Part shown: positions 23,727-35,030 of the stretch, in pieces
How the letters are laid out: every line of letters begins with the position of its first letter
Numbering within the stretch: the first letter of the stretch is position 1
DNA from: Saururus chinensis
Taxonomy: Eukaryota > Streptophyta > Magnoliopsida > Piperales > Saururaceae
Length of the DNA: 64,000 bases
NCBI GenBank assembly: GCA_035235625.1
Contig: CP141143.1
Span: 4,880,501 to 4,944,500 of the forward strand
Reading direction: 5' to 3'
The notes under the pieces: generated by a model
What the model saw: only the letters and a program-made list of their open reading frames with translations
What the model was told of the DNA's origin: nothing
The model's database searches: none
Position numbers and translations under genes: made by a program

Positions 23727-25870
23727 TGACAGATTAGAAAGGGATAGAAGAAAATAATTAAAAATAAATTAATTTAATTTAATTTTTGAATGACTAATCT
23801 TCTCTGGATTACATAATATATAGAAAATTTTAAATTAATCTTAATAAAATAGAAGATAATTATCAATATAATTTTAGCTAAATAAGGAAGATAGCTATTA
23901 AAAATTAGAATAGGAATGTAATTTAACTTAAAATAAAAATCTAATCTAATCTAAATTAGGGTTACAATATTTCACCATTACTACCGCATTGTCTTGTCCT
24001 CAAGGTAACTACTTTTTCAAGAGATAGAAATATTAGATGAAACATATTAACTAACATAGCTAGATCGGCATCGAATTTGACTATTAGACTAGTTGAGGCA
24101 TAAAAAATGTACATGTGAAGAGACTTGCATTGATGTCTTAAAGCATATTTTTTATTATAATTGTAGTATAATCTTTTTTTTTTGTAGGTGTCCATTTTAG
24201 CTAGTGTAAGCTTCTTGATTAAAATAGTAAAAAGTGAAGAGGTAACAACAGAGGATGCGATAGTAGACGACGAATTAAAGGAGGAAGTACACTTGTGTTA
24301 TGCACTTTTTCCTTGCATCACGAGCCATACATATTGTTTTTATCAATAAGGTTTAAAGAAAATATTACAATTTAGCTTTAATCTCATAATTAAGACTTGC
24401 TTCAAAAAAACCTATTAGGGCATGATATGGCCATCATTGGACATGGTTCACCAAGCGCTTGAATTGATCCTAGTAGTCTTAAACTGATCATCATTATTGA
24501 ATCAGAGGCAACAAATTAATAAAATTATAATGAAGAATTTGGCCAAAATAGAGAAGAAGATTATGCTTAAACTCAAGTTAAATAGTATATGGGCGCTAAG
24601 TAAAAAATTGGTTGACCTAATACATAATATAACCTTCCATTTCTATTGAAAGAGGCTAATTTACACTGTTTGTGAGCCAAAGTGCAATGAAAGTGGAAGA
24701 AATATTTTACCTAAAATACTTGTTTGTCTAGGTTGTCACCTTTAAAGACCAAAAAATATTACAAATTAGCAAGTATAAATAATCGAGTTTTAATATAAAA
24801 ATACATCGAAATAAGGGTAATTAGCACGGCACTGACCACACCACGAGGATGACCAGCTTGTTCATGATAGTCCGTCTCCTTGATAAAAGCGTCATCTATT
24901 GCAAATTGGTCTTCAAGATGGGCGCAACCCAGAGGATAAGGAGCTAACGCAGCAACATAAGGCCCACGAGCTTGCAAAATATGACATTGTGGCTGATTTG
25001 GCTGCGCTAGGTGAGAAAGCAGGTGGGGCCATATAGTCATACCCGTTGTGTGGGAGATGGGAACCCGAGAAAGGTAGAATTCCAGTTCGTACCGGCTTAG
25101 AGAAGTAGTCTTCACTTTGTAGCATGTCATCGGGAGGGGGGAAATCCACTGGGGCAGAATGAGACACCGGAAGGGAGAGAGGTGATCGAGTGCGCGGTGA
25201 GACGATCAGCTGGCAAGGGAGCACGGAACATCGGTTGATGATCAATCCCCAAAAGAATGTCTCCTCATTGGCCGTTGTGAACATTCGAGAAGTGAGAGAG
25301 ATAGTGAGAAGTCATAGGCTCCGGTTGCACCAACTGGTAGGCACTGATTGGAGGAGTAGCCAGAGAAGACGGCAGAACAGAGACCAGCGGTGGCTGGGCA
25401 ATTCCGGCTAGTAAAGACGACACAATGGCCTGATTCGAGACGGAATGAGCAGCGGTATGGGAAGACGAAAATATAGGGGCAACGGTGGAGAATCCGACGA
25501 CTACCGGAGCATATGCAGGCTGCAGCTGGGCGATAGATTAAACTAGAATCGGTGCAGCCGCGTTGCCAAGTGCAGACGTGGTCCACGATGGCTGGATCGG
25601 CGGCGGATGGGTAGTGGACGGAAACCTAGAGGTGGCAACAGAAGGGGCGGAGTGCCTAAGGTTCAGGGGCCGTGGTAGTGGTTGGATCCAGAGACTGTTG
25701 AGAAGAAATGGCTGGAGGCAGTCTTGGCAGGGACAAGCCGAAGGCCCATGCACAAACGCCGTGCTCAGAAGCAATGGGGAGAGCTGGAGAAGGCTGGCTG
25801 TTGAGGGATCGCTCGAGTGTGGGGGAAGCGAGGATCCTGACACCGGTGACTAGGAGACAGGAAGGAGGGA

Positions 25871-26110
25871 TTATTCTTTCGGAGAGGAAGCAGCCGCTAG
25901 AAGAATGGCGGGCACCGGTGAGGACGATCTAACCGCCGAGAGGATATGCAAGGAGCACAAGACCTCGTTGAAACGATGGTCATTCTCATCGAAACAGTGG
26001 CTGAACTCGTCAAAATGGCTACGAAATTCATTGTTGCTCGCAACAAGCCGATGAGTGGTCTCTACTTGCGTGGTTGCAAAGGTCTTCAATTCATTAACGT
26101 TCAAAACCAT
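25871..26110 (-). pseudogene. gag-like N-terminal fragment of the LTR element
   Basis: Opens with an ATG 130 bp inside the primer-binding site and encodes 79 residues (MVLNVNELKTFATTQ...) with spaced hydrophobic and charged positions. It has the short coiled-coil look of gag N termini in plant Ty3/gypsy elements. It stops early, and downstream frames (to about 24760) are Pro/Ser-rich and broken between frames, so the gene is not functional. No zinc knuckle is seen. Confidence 0.4.
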
Positions 26111-26158
26111 TGTTTTTAGTTAATTTTTTAATTGTTGCATGCAGGCATGATGACGAGT

Positions 26159-26188
26159 TGGGGGGAGGGGCGGGGGCGGGGGGGGGCT
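26159..26188. other. G-rich run, possible quadruplex
   Basis: About 30 bases almost entirely G, in runs of four to nine, between the primer site and gag start of the retrotransposon. The G strand is opposite the element's sense strand, so the transcript would carry the C-rich complement. Confidence 0.6.
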
Positions 26189-26485
26189 TACGTGGCTGAC
26201 TCGCGGAGAAGGAGGTTAAGGTCGAAAACTTTGACACCAATGTTGTACATCGATATTTATATAAAATAAATTAAAGAGAGATAAAAAATTAATTAAAAAA
26301 AATTAAATTAATCTAATTTTTAAATTGTTAATCTTTTCTTGATTACTTAATATATAAAAAATATTTAGACTAATCCTAATAGAATTAGAAGATAATTATT
26401 AATATAATTCTAACTATTAGAAATTAGAATAAGAATCAAATATAATTTAAAATAGGAATTAAATCTATTCTAATCTAGGGTCACA

Positions 26486-28273
26486 ATAAACTTAATATAC
26501 TAATATACAGGTTAACTGACTGTAGCCAAATAGATAAAGCAATTTTGACTAACAACAGTGTACTTCAATTAAGTCATGATTAGTTAAGCCTCGGAAAAGT
26601 TGATTGTTCTCCATCAACACAACAAATAATGGTGCCCTCTCTCTGGTTCAGGCGTGCACTTATGCCGGCGTTTCGCACAACTTGGATGCGATAGGTGGGA
26701 AGCAATGCCAGGGTCATGAGGCCGCCGCCGGTATTTCCTAGTTTTTTTTTATGCAAACAGTATACTCTAGTTGCACCGCTCTCCAAGTCTCCAACCAACG
26801 AATTTGCAAAGACAAAATAGGGAAAAAAAGGACAGTGGCTGAGTAGTTTGTGATTTTAATTGGTTAGTTCCAAGCCGACATCATACTTCTCGTAAAAGCC
26901 GATGTTGTTTCGAACTAAAATATGTCCAAGTACAAAATATCTCCATGTTTACAACGAAGAAGAACGAAAATTTCACCAACTGGGCCTTCAAATAAAAATT
27001 TTTTTAGTTTGATGAGGTATAAAAAAAAATGTGGTTATTCAAACCCTATTTTTTTTCTTTCTGTTTTTTATTTTTATTTTTTTTATTAAAATTTTTTACT
27101 TTTTTTTATATATATAAAAAAATATTTTTTTTTCTTTTTGTTTCTTATTAAGTGAAATTAGTCACCGGCATTAGTACTATCGGAGCTAAAATTAAGCCAC
27201 CCACGGCCAATGCACCACGGCCATATTCGGCCATACCACACTTGACCAGTGTAAGCTGCGGCCAAATCTGGACCGTCGTGCACAACTAGCGCGGCCAGTG
27301 CAAGCCAGTGCCAGCATTGTCGAATCTAGTTGCACTAGGCTGTGCTAGCGACGGTTTGTGTTAGCCGTGGTTGGATCTGTGCAAGTTATGCGGCCAATAC
27401 GCCGGTACACAAGTTGGATTTGAAATAATTACCGAAGTTTATGTTGCCTGTCATTGAAAAAAAAATAAAGGGTTTAATAAAATAGGAAAAGTACGAGGAA
27501 AATAAGGGGAGAAAGAAAAAAAATAAAATAAAATAAAATTATCTTTTTTACTTTACTTTGGAGGACACTGAAAAAATAATAAGGTCTGAATAACTTACAT
27601 TCTTAAAAAAATTATTTGATGAAGCTGTTAAGCCTGTTACGATGTCGGCAAAGACGTGTTAGAGTTTGCTAATCAAAACATTAGTTCCCACTTTGGATGG
27701 AGTGGCCTTTTCGAAGTAAGACTCCGCTACCAAGCGAATGATCGCACAAGAATGGAAAGTTAAAGTGATGGAGAGGGAAAACTGAAAAGGACTGCGCAGT
27801 GGGCATTGGCCCACGAAGCCTTTGCTGATTGCCGTGGGCGTGGTTGGAAAGAAACCATTGGCGGGCTGAGGTTCAAAAGACATTATCACATTCTCTGGGC
27901 CATGCGACTGCGAAGGTGGCCTTTTCGTGTCTGTATGCAAACACGTAATGACGGAAATGGCCCCTGCCAATATAAAGTGACCAAAATGCCCTCTATCGAT
28001 CCCAATTATTTGAAGCGACGAAAGTGACACTGGGTACAAAACAATTATCCTTATCGAGTATGCTAACAAGACACGCAAATAATCCCAGCTGGTGAAATCA
28101 TGAGTTGCGAATCATCCGGAGCCGCTGCCGACCTCCTTTCCAGCCCCTACTCAAAAATTGGAGAAATATTAACGGTCGTATGTTCGTTTTTTTGGCTTTA
28201 ATTAATAAATTATGTTTACCGTAATCTTAGTAGTCGGTAATGCTTGTTGAGAAAGTAAAAATTGAAGTAGAAA
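26486..28273. other. Intergenic DNA, no gene recognised
   Basis: AT-rich, with homopolymer A/T runs around 27040-27140. A GC-richer patch (27170-27420) repeats GGCC-containing words. A 139-codon minus frame (27659-28078) has no recognised domain. Confidence 0.35.
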
Positions 28274-28434
28274 GCATAAGCATTTTTTTTCCTTATTTTT
28301 GCTTTGAGCGTCAAGTGGATCCACCAGGCATTTGCTCCTACTAGGAAATTGATTCCTTGTTTATTTATAAAGATGTAGTTCATTAGCTTCCACTTGACGC
28401 TCAAAGCAAAAATAAGAAAAAAAAAAAGCTTATG
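28274..28434. repeat. Long hairpin with 45-bp arms
   Basis: The left arm (28274-28318) and the inverted right arm (28390-28434) share GACGCTCAAAGCAAAAATAA and are almost perfectly complementary, with about 70 bp between them. AGTTCATTAGCTTCCACTT also occurs twice directly, at 28377-28395 and 28435-28453, overlapping and bordering the right arm. This suggests a recent inverted copy inserted by strand switching, or a small foldback element. Confidence 0.75.
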
Positions 28435-28453
28435 AGTTCATTAGCTTCCACTT

Positions 28454-28917
28454 CTTCCCATCCGATATAGTTCTCCACGGTAAACATTTTAAATGTTAGT
28501 TTATCCCTACGCAATATATAAAAATGATGATTAAAGCTTAAATTTTATGTTCCACTTTTAATATTATAAGGTTAAGGTCGGGGAGAGGGTAGACGCAAAG
28601 AGGGCATGTTTTGCAACTCTTTAATTATTAAATATTTTATATTAAGTAAATATCAAATATATTAAAAATTATTAACTCTTATTTAAAAAAAATAAAAAAG
28701 AGTTGTATAAATTCGCATAAGACTGAAAGAGCTAGACTTTTAAAAACCCGACAACCCTAATGGTGGGGCATGCTCCATTTTAGCCCTAGTGGTACTAAAA
28801 AAGTAAAAGGGGCATTCTTCATCACCCATACCTTGAAACCCAAATAGTCACATTATGGGCCTACCGCACTTTAATGCAGTTTGGACACTTTGCTTGGAAG
28901 GCTACCCCCCTTCGCAA
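28454..28917. other. Intergenic DNA, nothing recognised
   Basis: AT-rich, non-coding. Confidence 0.4.
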
Positions 28918-29008
28918 GGGAAGCATTTTTAATATTCTGTGCACACTATGAGCCGAGCGTTTTTAATGCTCGGCTCATGCTCATCGCGGAGCATTAAAAA
29001 CGCTTCCC
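28918..29008. repeat. Nested small inverted repeat (MITE-like)
   Basis: GGGAAGCATTTTTAAT at the left faces ATTAAAAACGCTTCCC at the right. Inside, GAGCCGAGCGTT faces AATGCTCGGCTC. Related words (CTCGGCTCA, AATGCTTCCCT) occur at 32115-32302, pointing to one short repeat family either side of the CIPK5-type gene. Confidence 0.6.
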
Positions 29009-29600
29009 TTCGCAAGACAAGTTTCAGTCGTGATTCATGAATAATGATGTCTATTCATTTCGAAAAATATAAATATTTTTATAATAAAAATATTTATAAA
29101 TTTTTTTAAATTTGATTGCTAATAAAATATCAACATGACATATCTAATACAAATGGATATAATATATCAACACTCTTCCTTATTAAGTTAGTTATTTTTA
29201 AAGAATTAACAAAAAAAAAGTATAAAACAAGTCATTTTATAATTAGTATTAAACACCACGTAAATATCACATTCATACTTTATCTGTACCTTTTTTTTTT
29301 AATAAATAGACCATACACAAAGTTGACTCAGATTTATTTTTTTAATCCAATTAAAAATTATTTATTAATTTTTATTATAAAAATATTATTTATTTTAAAA
29401 TATTTATTTTAACTAGATAATTATGACCATGTGGAGGGGGAAACTTAAAAACGGGAACTGTTCCAAAGTTTCTTTTGTTTCTTTCTCACCTCGTTCACAG
29501 TGATATCGCAACGTCCACGATTGTTGGTTACCGAGTCTATTTTTCTCATTCATTCCCTCCTTTTAACACATTTGTCTTCAGGGTTTGAGTTGGTTGACGC
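29009..29600. other. AT-rich region upstream of the CIPK5-type gene
   Basis: Very AT-rich. The open frame at 29116-29412 (Ile/Phe/Lys/Tyr-rich) is compositional. Distal promoter at most. Confidence 0.4.
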
Positions 29601-30108
29601 CTTCTTCTCTTTTGGCAGTTGATATATTGTTTTTTTAAGGGGGGTTATTTCTATGGGCTTCGCCGCTCTGGGGAGACCCAAACCCAGGTGCTCCCAATGC
29701 AATCTCGACAAGTCGAATCCCTCCGTCACCACCATTGTTTCCCTCCTCCCTGGAGCCGCGGGTTTCATTCTCACTCCCCTTTCCCTTTATCACCTGACCA
29801 CACCTCCAATGTCACTGCAAAAATTCGACCTTTTCTTCCTTCATTCCAATCTCACTCTCACCACCCCATTTCATAATTAAACTCTGCCAGCAATCCCTTC
29901 CAAAAATGGTTGTTTCGGTTGCTCACTCGATTCTGCTTCCCCTGGGGGGTCTTCTTCTTCCTCTGGTGGCTGTCGAGATCGCAAAACAACAAACACCAGC
30001 GGCAGAGGCATGCGTCTTCTCTGATTGACTCTAAATTAAGATTGCCCCTGCCTCCTCCCTCCGTTTGATCCTATTTGAGTTGAAACTAGTAACTAATTGT
30101 TGAAGGAA
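29601..30108 (+). promoter_or_regulatory. Probable promoter-proximal and leader region of the CIPK5-type gene
   Basis: Composition changes from AT-rich to pyrimidine- and GC-rich at about 29600, as in plant leaders. No clear TATA box could be placed, so the transcription start is unknown. A plus-strand frame (29653-29880, 75 codons with ATG) and the 40-codon frame at 29906-30028 may both lie upstream of the start codon. Confidence 0.4.
29906..30028 (+). other. Upstream ORF (40 codons) before the CIPK5-type gene
   Basis: ATG at 29906 opens a frame starting MVVSVAHSILLPLGG and ending EACVFSD before TGA at 30026-30028, 80 bp before the kinase ATG. It has a hydrophobic first half. If transcribed it could limit translation of the kinase. 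Function is untested. Confidence 0.35.
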
Positions 30109-31527
30109 ATGGAAGTGGAGGTACAAACGCCGCAGCCGCTGCCCCAGCCCCATCCCCAGAGTGTCCGGAGCTTGCTGTTAGGGAAGTACGAGATGGGACG
30201 GCTACTGGGTCAGGGGACCTTCGCTAAGGTCTTCTACGGCAAGGACCTCCGGACCCAGGAGTCGGTGGCCATCAAGGTTGTCCATAAGGACCAGGTGAAG
30301 AAGGAGGGACTGATGGATCAGATCAAGCGGGAGATCTCCGTGATGCGCCTCGTCCGCCACCCCAACGTGGTGGAGCTCAAGGAGGTGATGGCCACCAAGT
30401 CCAAGGTCTTCTTCGTCATGGAATACATCCGTGGCGGCGAGCTCTTTGCCAAGGTCTCCCGCGGCAAGCTCCGGGAGGACGACGCCCGCAAGTACTTTCA
30501 GCAACTTATCTCCGCCGTCGACTTCTGCCATAGCCGCGGCGTTTCCCACCGCGACCTCAAGCCCGAAAACCTCCTCCTTGACGACAACGAAAACCTTAAA
30601 ATCTCCGACTTCGGCCTTTCCGCGCTCCCCGAGCAGCTACGTCACGACGGCCTTTTACACACTCAGTGCGGCACCCCAGCCTATGTCGCTCCGGAGGTGC
30701 TCCGCAAGCGGGGTTACGACGGCGCCAAGGCCGACATCTGGTCATGCGGTGTCATCCTCTACGTCCTCCTCGCCGGCTTCCTCCCGTTCCAAGATGAGAA
30801 CCTCATGAGGATGTATCGCAAAGTCTTCAAAGCCGAGTTCGAGTTCCCGCCTTGGTTCTCACCGGACGCTCGTCGCCTCATTTCCCGCCTCCTGGTGGCT
30901 GACCCGGAGAAGCGTATCACTATCTCCGCAGTCATGCAGGTGCCCTGGTTTAAAAAAGGGTTCAAAAGGCCTCCCTCCTTCTGCGCCGCCGATATGGCCG
31001 ATGAGGAGGCCGTGGAGGCTGCTGCAATTGCCACCAAGAATAACGACAACAACAATAGTATCGTAAGTAGCAAGGCCGAGATTGGTGCTGGTAATGGCGG
31101 AGGGAAGGCGTCGCCGCCGTTCTTCAACGCGTTTGAGCTGATATCGTCGATGTCATCGGGCTTCGACCTGTCGAGCCTGTTCGAAAGCAAAAGGAAAGCC
31201 GGGTCCATGTTCACGTCCAAGTGCTCGGCGTCGGCGATCATGGCGAAGCTGGAGAGGGTGGCGAGAGGGCTCAAATTCCGGGTGAAGGTGACGGACTTCA
31301 AGGTGAAGATGCAGGGGGAGGTGGAGGGGCGGAAGGGGAAGCTGTCGGTGACGGCGGAGGTGTTCGAGGTGGCGCCGGAAATGGCCGTGGTCGAGTTCGT
31401 CAAGTCGGCCGGGGACACGCTCGAGTACGCCAAGTTCTGCCAGCAGGAGGTGAGGCCGGCGCTCAAGGACATCGTCTGGACGTGGCAGGGGGATTCCACT
31501 TGTACCGACGCCGCCGGCGAGTTATGA
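30109..31527 (+). CDS. CIPK5: CBL-interacting protein kinase, CIPK5/CIPK25 type
   Basis: Serine/threonine kinase of the CIPK (SnRK3) family, activated through CBL calcium sensors. The 472-residue protein starts at the first in-frame ATG (MEVEVQTPQ); the frame runs four codons further upstream from TTG only. Kinase domain about residues 27-282: glycine loop GQGTFAKV (34-41), Lys56, Glu75, HRDLKPEN with Asp149, DFG at 167-169, APE at 194-196. A low-complexity linker (about 295-335, Ala/Asn/Gly-rich) precedes the NAF motif at 340-342 in [21 protein letters not shown]. The phosphatase-interaction segment is about 386-403 and the end is [12 protein letters not shown]. Intronless, with no breaks. 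[29 protein letters not shown] and [20 protein letters not shown] are features I associate with the CIPK5/CIPK25 group; which of the two is not decidable here. Strong third-position GC contrasts with the flanks. Confidence 0.93.
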   Translation: MEVEVQTPQPLPQPHPQSVRSLLLGKYEMGRLLGQGTFAKVFYGKDLRTQESVAIKVVHKDQVKKEGLMDQIKREISVMRLVRHPNVVELKEVMATKSKVFFVMEYIRGGELFAKVSRGKLREDDARKYFQQLISAVDFCHSRGVSHRDLKPENLLLDDNENLKISDFGLSALPEQLRHDGLLHTQCGTPAYVAPEVLRKRGYDGAKADIWSCGVILYVLLAGFLPFQDENLMRMYRKVFKAEFEFPPWFSPDARRLISRLLVADPEKRITISAVMQVPWFKKGFKRPPSFCAADMADEEAVEAAAIATKNNDNNNSIVSSKAEIGAGNGGGKASPPFFNAFELISSMSSGFDLSSLFESKRKAGSMFTSKCSASAIMAKLERVARGLKFRVKVTDFKVKMQGEVEGRKGKLSVTAEVFEVAPEMAVVEFVKSAGDTLEYAKFCQQEVRPALKDIVWTWQGDSTCTDAAGEL

Positions 31528-32114
31528 TTTTCAGCGAAGATGGTCATTCTGATGGTGACCATCACTTCCTGATGAGATTGCAATCTTGTTGCAAATCTGA
31601 TGTTTGTAACTTGTTCTTTATTAAGATTTTAGGTCTCTTTGTGAGAGTAATTTTGATGATTAATTAGGTCATCCCTACTATTGGGGAAAGTAGTACTTGT
31701 ATATAAACCGTATGCTTTACACTCTAAGTTAGCGTTTGATATTGATAATGGCCTTGAACCGAAATTTGAAACATGTCTTTGTATTTTTGTTCTGCTTCAA
31801 TGATACTCAAATGGGTCGTTGTCTTAATTCGTTCAACCAACCAACCAACCAACCAGAAGTATTGAATAATGAGCATTGCTTGAGGTGGCTTCAGTCTTCG
31901 GTTCAGTTGGGCTGTATGACTCTGTTCCTGGTCCTCCACCTCCCTCTCGGAAATGTTTTTTATGTTCTGTTTCGAAGAGCGTAAGGTATATTTAAGGAGC
32001 ATAAAATTTTAAGATCAATGGCATATATGTTAACATATATATTACTTGCGCTAATGTGTATTAACGTATACACTGTCGAGCTTGAAATTTAACACTTTTT
32101 AAGCATTCCTTACG
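31528..32114 (+). other. 3' flank of the CIPK5-type gene
   Basis: Probably the 3' UTR up to about 31720. A (CCAA)n run is at 31831-31853. The 82-codon frame at 31736-31984 has no domain. Confidence 0.4.
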
Positions 32115-32302
32115 CTCGGCTCACGTTGAAAGGGCATAAATAATGCTTCCCTCCTTCAGCTTCTCGGGTCTCCGTTCTTGATAATTCTTTTCTGTTGTAC
32201 CCTTTTATTTTTTAATTTTCCTACTCGGCTCACGTTGAAAGAGCATAAATAATGCTTCCCTCCCTCGGCTTCTCCGGTCTCCGTTCTTGATAATTCTTTT
32301 CT
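32115..32302 (+). repeat. Two direct copies of a 79-bp repeat, 109 bp apart
   Basis: 32115-32193 and 32224-32302 share CTCGGCTCACGTTGAAAG, AATGCTTCCCTCC and TCTCCGTTCTTGATAATTC with about five differences. The left part resembles the small inverted repeat at 28918-29008. Confidence 0.85.
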
Positions 32303-34680
32303 TTTGCCTATTTCATATTTGTTTTCTTCTGTTCAATTTTCTTTTTCCATGAGAAGTTGTAGCGCGTTTGGCAGAGCATAGGGATTTTGGCTAACAGACA
32401 AGATAGTTGGTTTGGGCGACTTCTTTGGTGGAGAAGATGCACAATTGGCGAACGGCTAAGCTGCTTGTTTTTTTCTGTATCTTGACTGTAGATCGCTTCT
32501 GGTAGCTGTTTTTCAACAGGGATGCGAACAAAATTCAAGAGATTGTGATTTTAGGAATATGGCACGTATAGGCCCCCTATTGCATAATGGCCTTGCATTA
32601 TTGGATTGGCCGAGAATGATGGATAATCAGCTTCTTGAAGCTGGGCTTGGAGTCTCGGCTTTGGACCACCCATTTCGTTGAACACCTTGGCAGTGTCTAG
32701 ATAGCAGATAAAACGATTTCAACTTCCACGGGAAGTGGATATTTAACGTGAATAGTCTAATGATCAGATTGAGTGTTGAAAGGGTTAAACCTTTGATTGC
32801 TTAGCTAACACGCGAATGCAATTTCTTTTGTCGGTTTCACTTGTGAGACTAGTGGGTTCAATGCAATTGTTGGTCAATTAAAATATTAGACATATGCCCA
32901 TTGATTATGGGTGACACCTATCACTATACTCAGGAGTGTTTTATTATTTGTTGGTCCTTGAAAACCGTAGCTGCTACCAATATGTGGACCGTGATCAATA
33001 TAGATGGCCATATAAGTCGTTTTTCTGGTCCACTTTTTTTCTTTTTTTTTTGCTAAATCACTCATTCATACTTCACAATAAACAACCCCAAACCAAGAGT
33101 AATAGGAAGAGAAATAAAGAAAAAAAATTATACTCACACATTTGGCAGTAATGAGAGTGAAAATGGGACAAGATAGTAATATTTCTATAACAAAAATACT
33201 TATAAAACTTTGCACAAGAGTTTTGATTAGACCTAACAAGTGTGTTTTATACAGAGTTCACATGGGTTTGCTTATCTAGACCAATCAAAACTCAGACATA
33301 AGTTTTTCCTAGTGTCCACTTGCCACCCCCACCTTCAAGGTGCCACTCCAACAAAAAATGCCTCCACTTAAAAGGCAGCATATGGTAGGAGGGACCACAT
33401 GACCCCTTGATTTGCCTTATTAGGTGAGACCAAGTGCCCCTAAATCTTGAGTAAGACTGTGTTGAAAACCCAGATTGGACCTAAGTTTTAAATTAACTTA
33501 TAAAATTATATTTAACTCGGGCTATATAAATATAACTCATCTAATATAGTGTTAGTTTAGTTTGAATTATTAGAACTGACATGACCCAAGATAGAATTTT
33601 GGCTATAGGATTTTTTAGCTCCTATTTTGGGGTGGGTTAGGCCCAAGAATTTTAGTTCCTATCTTAAGTCGGGTTGGGTCCAAGGAATTTAGTTTCTATC
33701 TTGGGTCGGGTCAAGTCCTACACAACCTGACTTAAGATGCAACCCTAACCAAGAGTAATTTTTCGGGCTTCATCCCTTGTAGGGGGGAGGTAGAAGGGTG
33801 GCGGTGAAGAGAGCAAAAAGGTTAAAATTTCACTTAGTGGGTGGAAGCAAAGGGAAAAAAGAAAAAAGAAAAAAATGCCCTCTCTCCTCCCATCTATTTC
33901 CCACACGGCTTTGTCATTTGGGTTATGTTCTTCATGTTAAGACCTAACCAAATCATTGTTATTTAATTGAAAGATAACATTTTAAATTAGTGTGAACTAT
34001 TTTCAAATCAATTATTCATAATCTTTTACCCACATTAATATGTCATTAGGATGGTGCCTTGTGCCATATGAAAAGTCGTTTTTACTAGAAATTGCTTTTT
34101 GAAGAATAAAGTAAAAACGAGATATATTTGGTAATGCATTATGGAAAATCATCTTTTCAAACAAAGTTTCATAAATCTAAGTTTGGAACATGAGTCGTTC
34201 ATCATAAAATTGATGGCCCATGAAAATTCTAGATTTAATTACATAATTAACAATTTAATTATATCATTTTCTCAATTATAATGACATAATGAGAATGGTC
34301 ATAATTTTAAAAAATATAATATTTTAAACAATTAGAAAATGCATCAACCAACAATGAAAATTTGTAATATTTTTAACCATGTAAGCGTGACTTACAATTG
34401 GAACCGTCCATGTGGGAAAACAATATCTGATATCCGAGATGATTTGGATCACACAAGAATCAATATGTCATAAGGAAAAAGGTCTCTTCGTTGAGACTTA
34501 TAACTTGATCAAATTACTAAACATTTACAAGTTATGTCCCATAGGCCTAAGATCATAGTGGTCCCTTCAAGGTAATTGTTAGTTCTAAGGGCTAGGAGTC
34601 GGGTCGGGTCGGGTCGGCCTTGACCCACACTAAAATTGGGTAGAGTCATGACCCGATCCTATTTTTAAATAAAGTTAAAA
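32303..34680. other. Intergenic DNA, no gene recognised
   Basis: AT-rich. 33560-33740 repeats GGGTCGGGT/TTGGGTCGGGT-type phrases, and 34602-34619 is a short GGGTC repeat. No coding frame with a domain. Confidence 0.35.
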
Positions 34681-34682
34681 AT

Positions 34683-35030
34683 CTAAACCCTAACCCTACT
34701 TGAGGTGCTGACCAATGCCAATTTTGGTTTCTTGTGGTAGATTAAGTACTTCTCAGCTGATGTTCGACCTTCAGTTAGTCCACCATCAACTTTTGGTAGC
34801 ACCTGCCACTCATTGTTGGCACGACCTTTCTCCCGGCTGCCCCTAATATGCCGCCGTGGATCACATATTTTATTGCATAGACTTGTGTTATTTAGTCTTG
34901 TCATGATTACTTACGACATTCCCTAAACCTTGGGACAACAACTCTTTCAACTAGGCGATGCTTTTGGCCACCAACTCCGTAGTTAACGCCTCCAACATTG
35001 TGTGCTTGCCATCAAACTTCATAGATTATA
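34683..35030 (-). pseudogene. Broken coding-like fragment, possibly retroelement-derived
   Basis: On the minus strand 35030-34900 reads KFDGKHTMLEALTTELVAKS, then a stop and further coding-like residues. A second open piece follows (34904-34683, including RANNEWQVLPKVDGGLTEG). Composition is protein-like but interrupted, and no domain is recognised. It may be a gag fragment; this is a guess. Confidence 0.2.

Larger units (their letters stand above)
23727..26485 (-). mobile_element. Eroded LTR retrotransposon, minus strand
   Basis: Two direct repeats bound it: 26241-26485 (245 bp; on the minus strand TGTGACCCTAGATTAG to GATGTACAACA) and a shorter, diverged copy at about 23727-23966. Directly inside the right LTR is TTGGTGTCAAAG (minus strand, 26240-26229), matching the usual initiator-tRNA-Met primer site TGGTATCAGAGC with changes. 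Just before the left LTR is TTGAGGACAAGACAATGCG, like the 3' end of many plant Ty3/gypsy internal regions. A gag-like start is present, but no reverse transcriptase, RNase H or integrase is visible. The outer end of the left LTR is eroded and no target duplication is seen. Probably a deleted, non-autonomous Ty3/gypsy-type copy. Confidence 0.7.

Noticed and set aside
29116..29412. 98-codon Ile/Phe/Lys-rich frame
   Set aside because: Compositional artefact of very AT-rich DNA.
30097..30108. Four extra N-terminal codons for the CIPK5-type kinase
   Set aside because: They begin with TTG; the first ATG is at 30109.
30202..31667. Overlapping frames on both strands, up to 274 codons
   Set aside because: Shadows of the CIPK5-type gene caused by high third-position GC; no domain.
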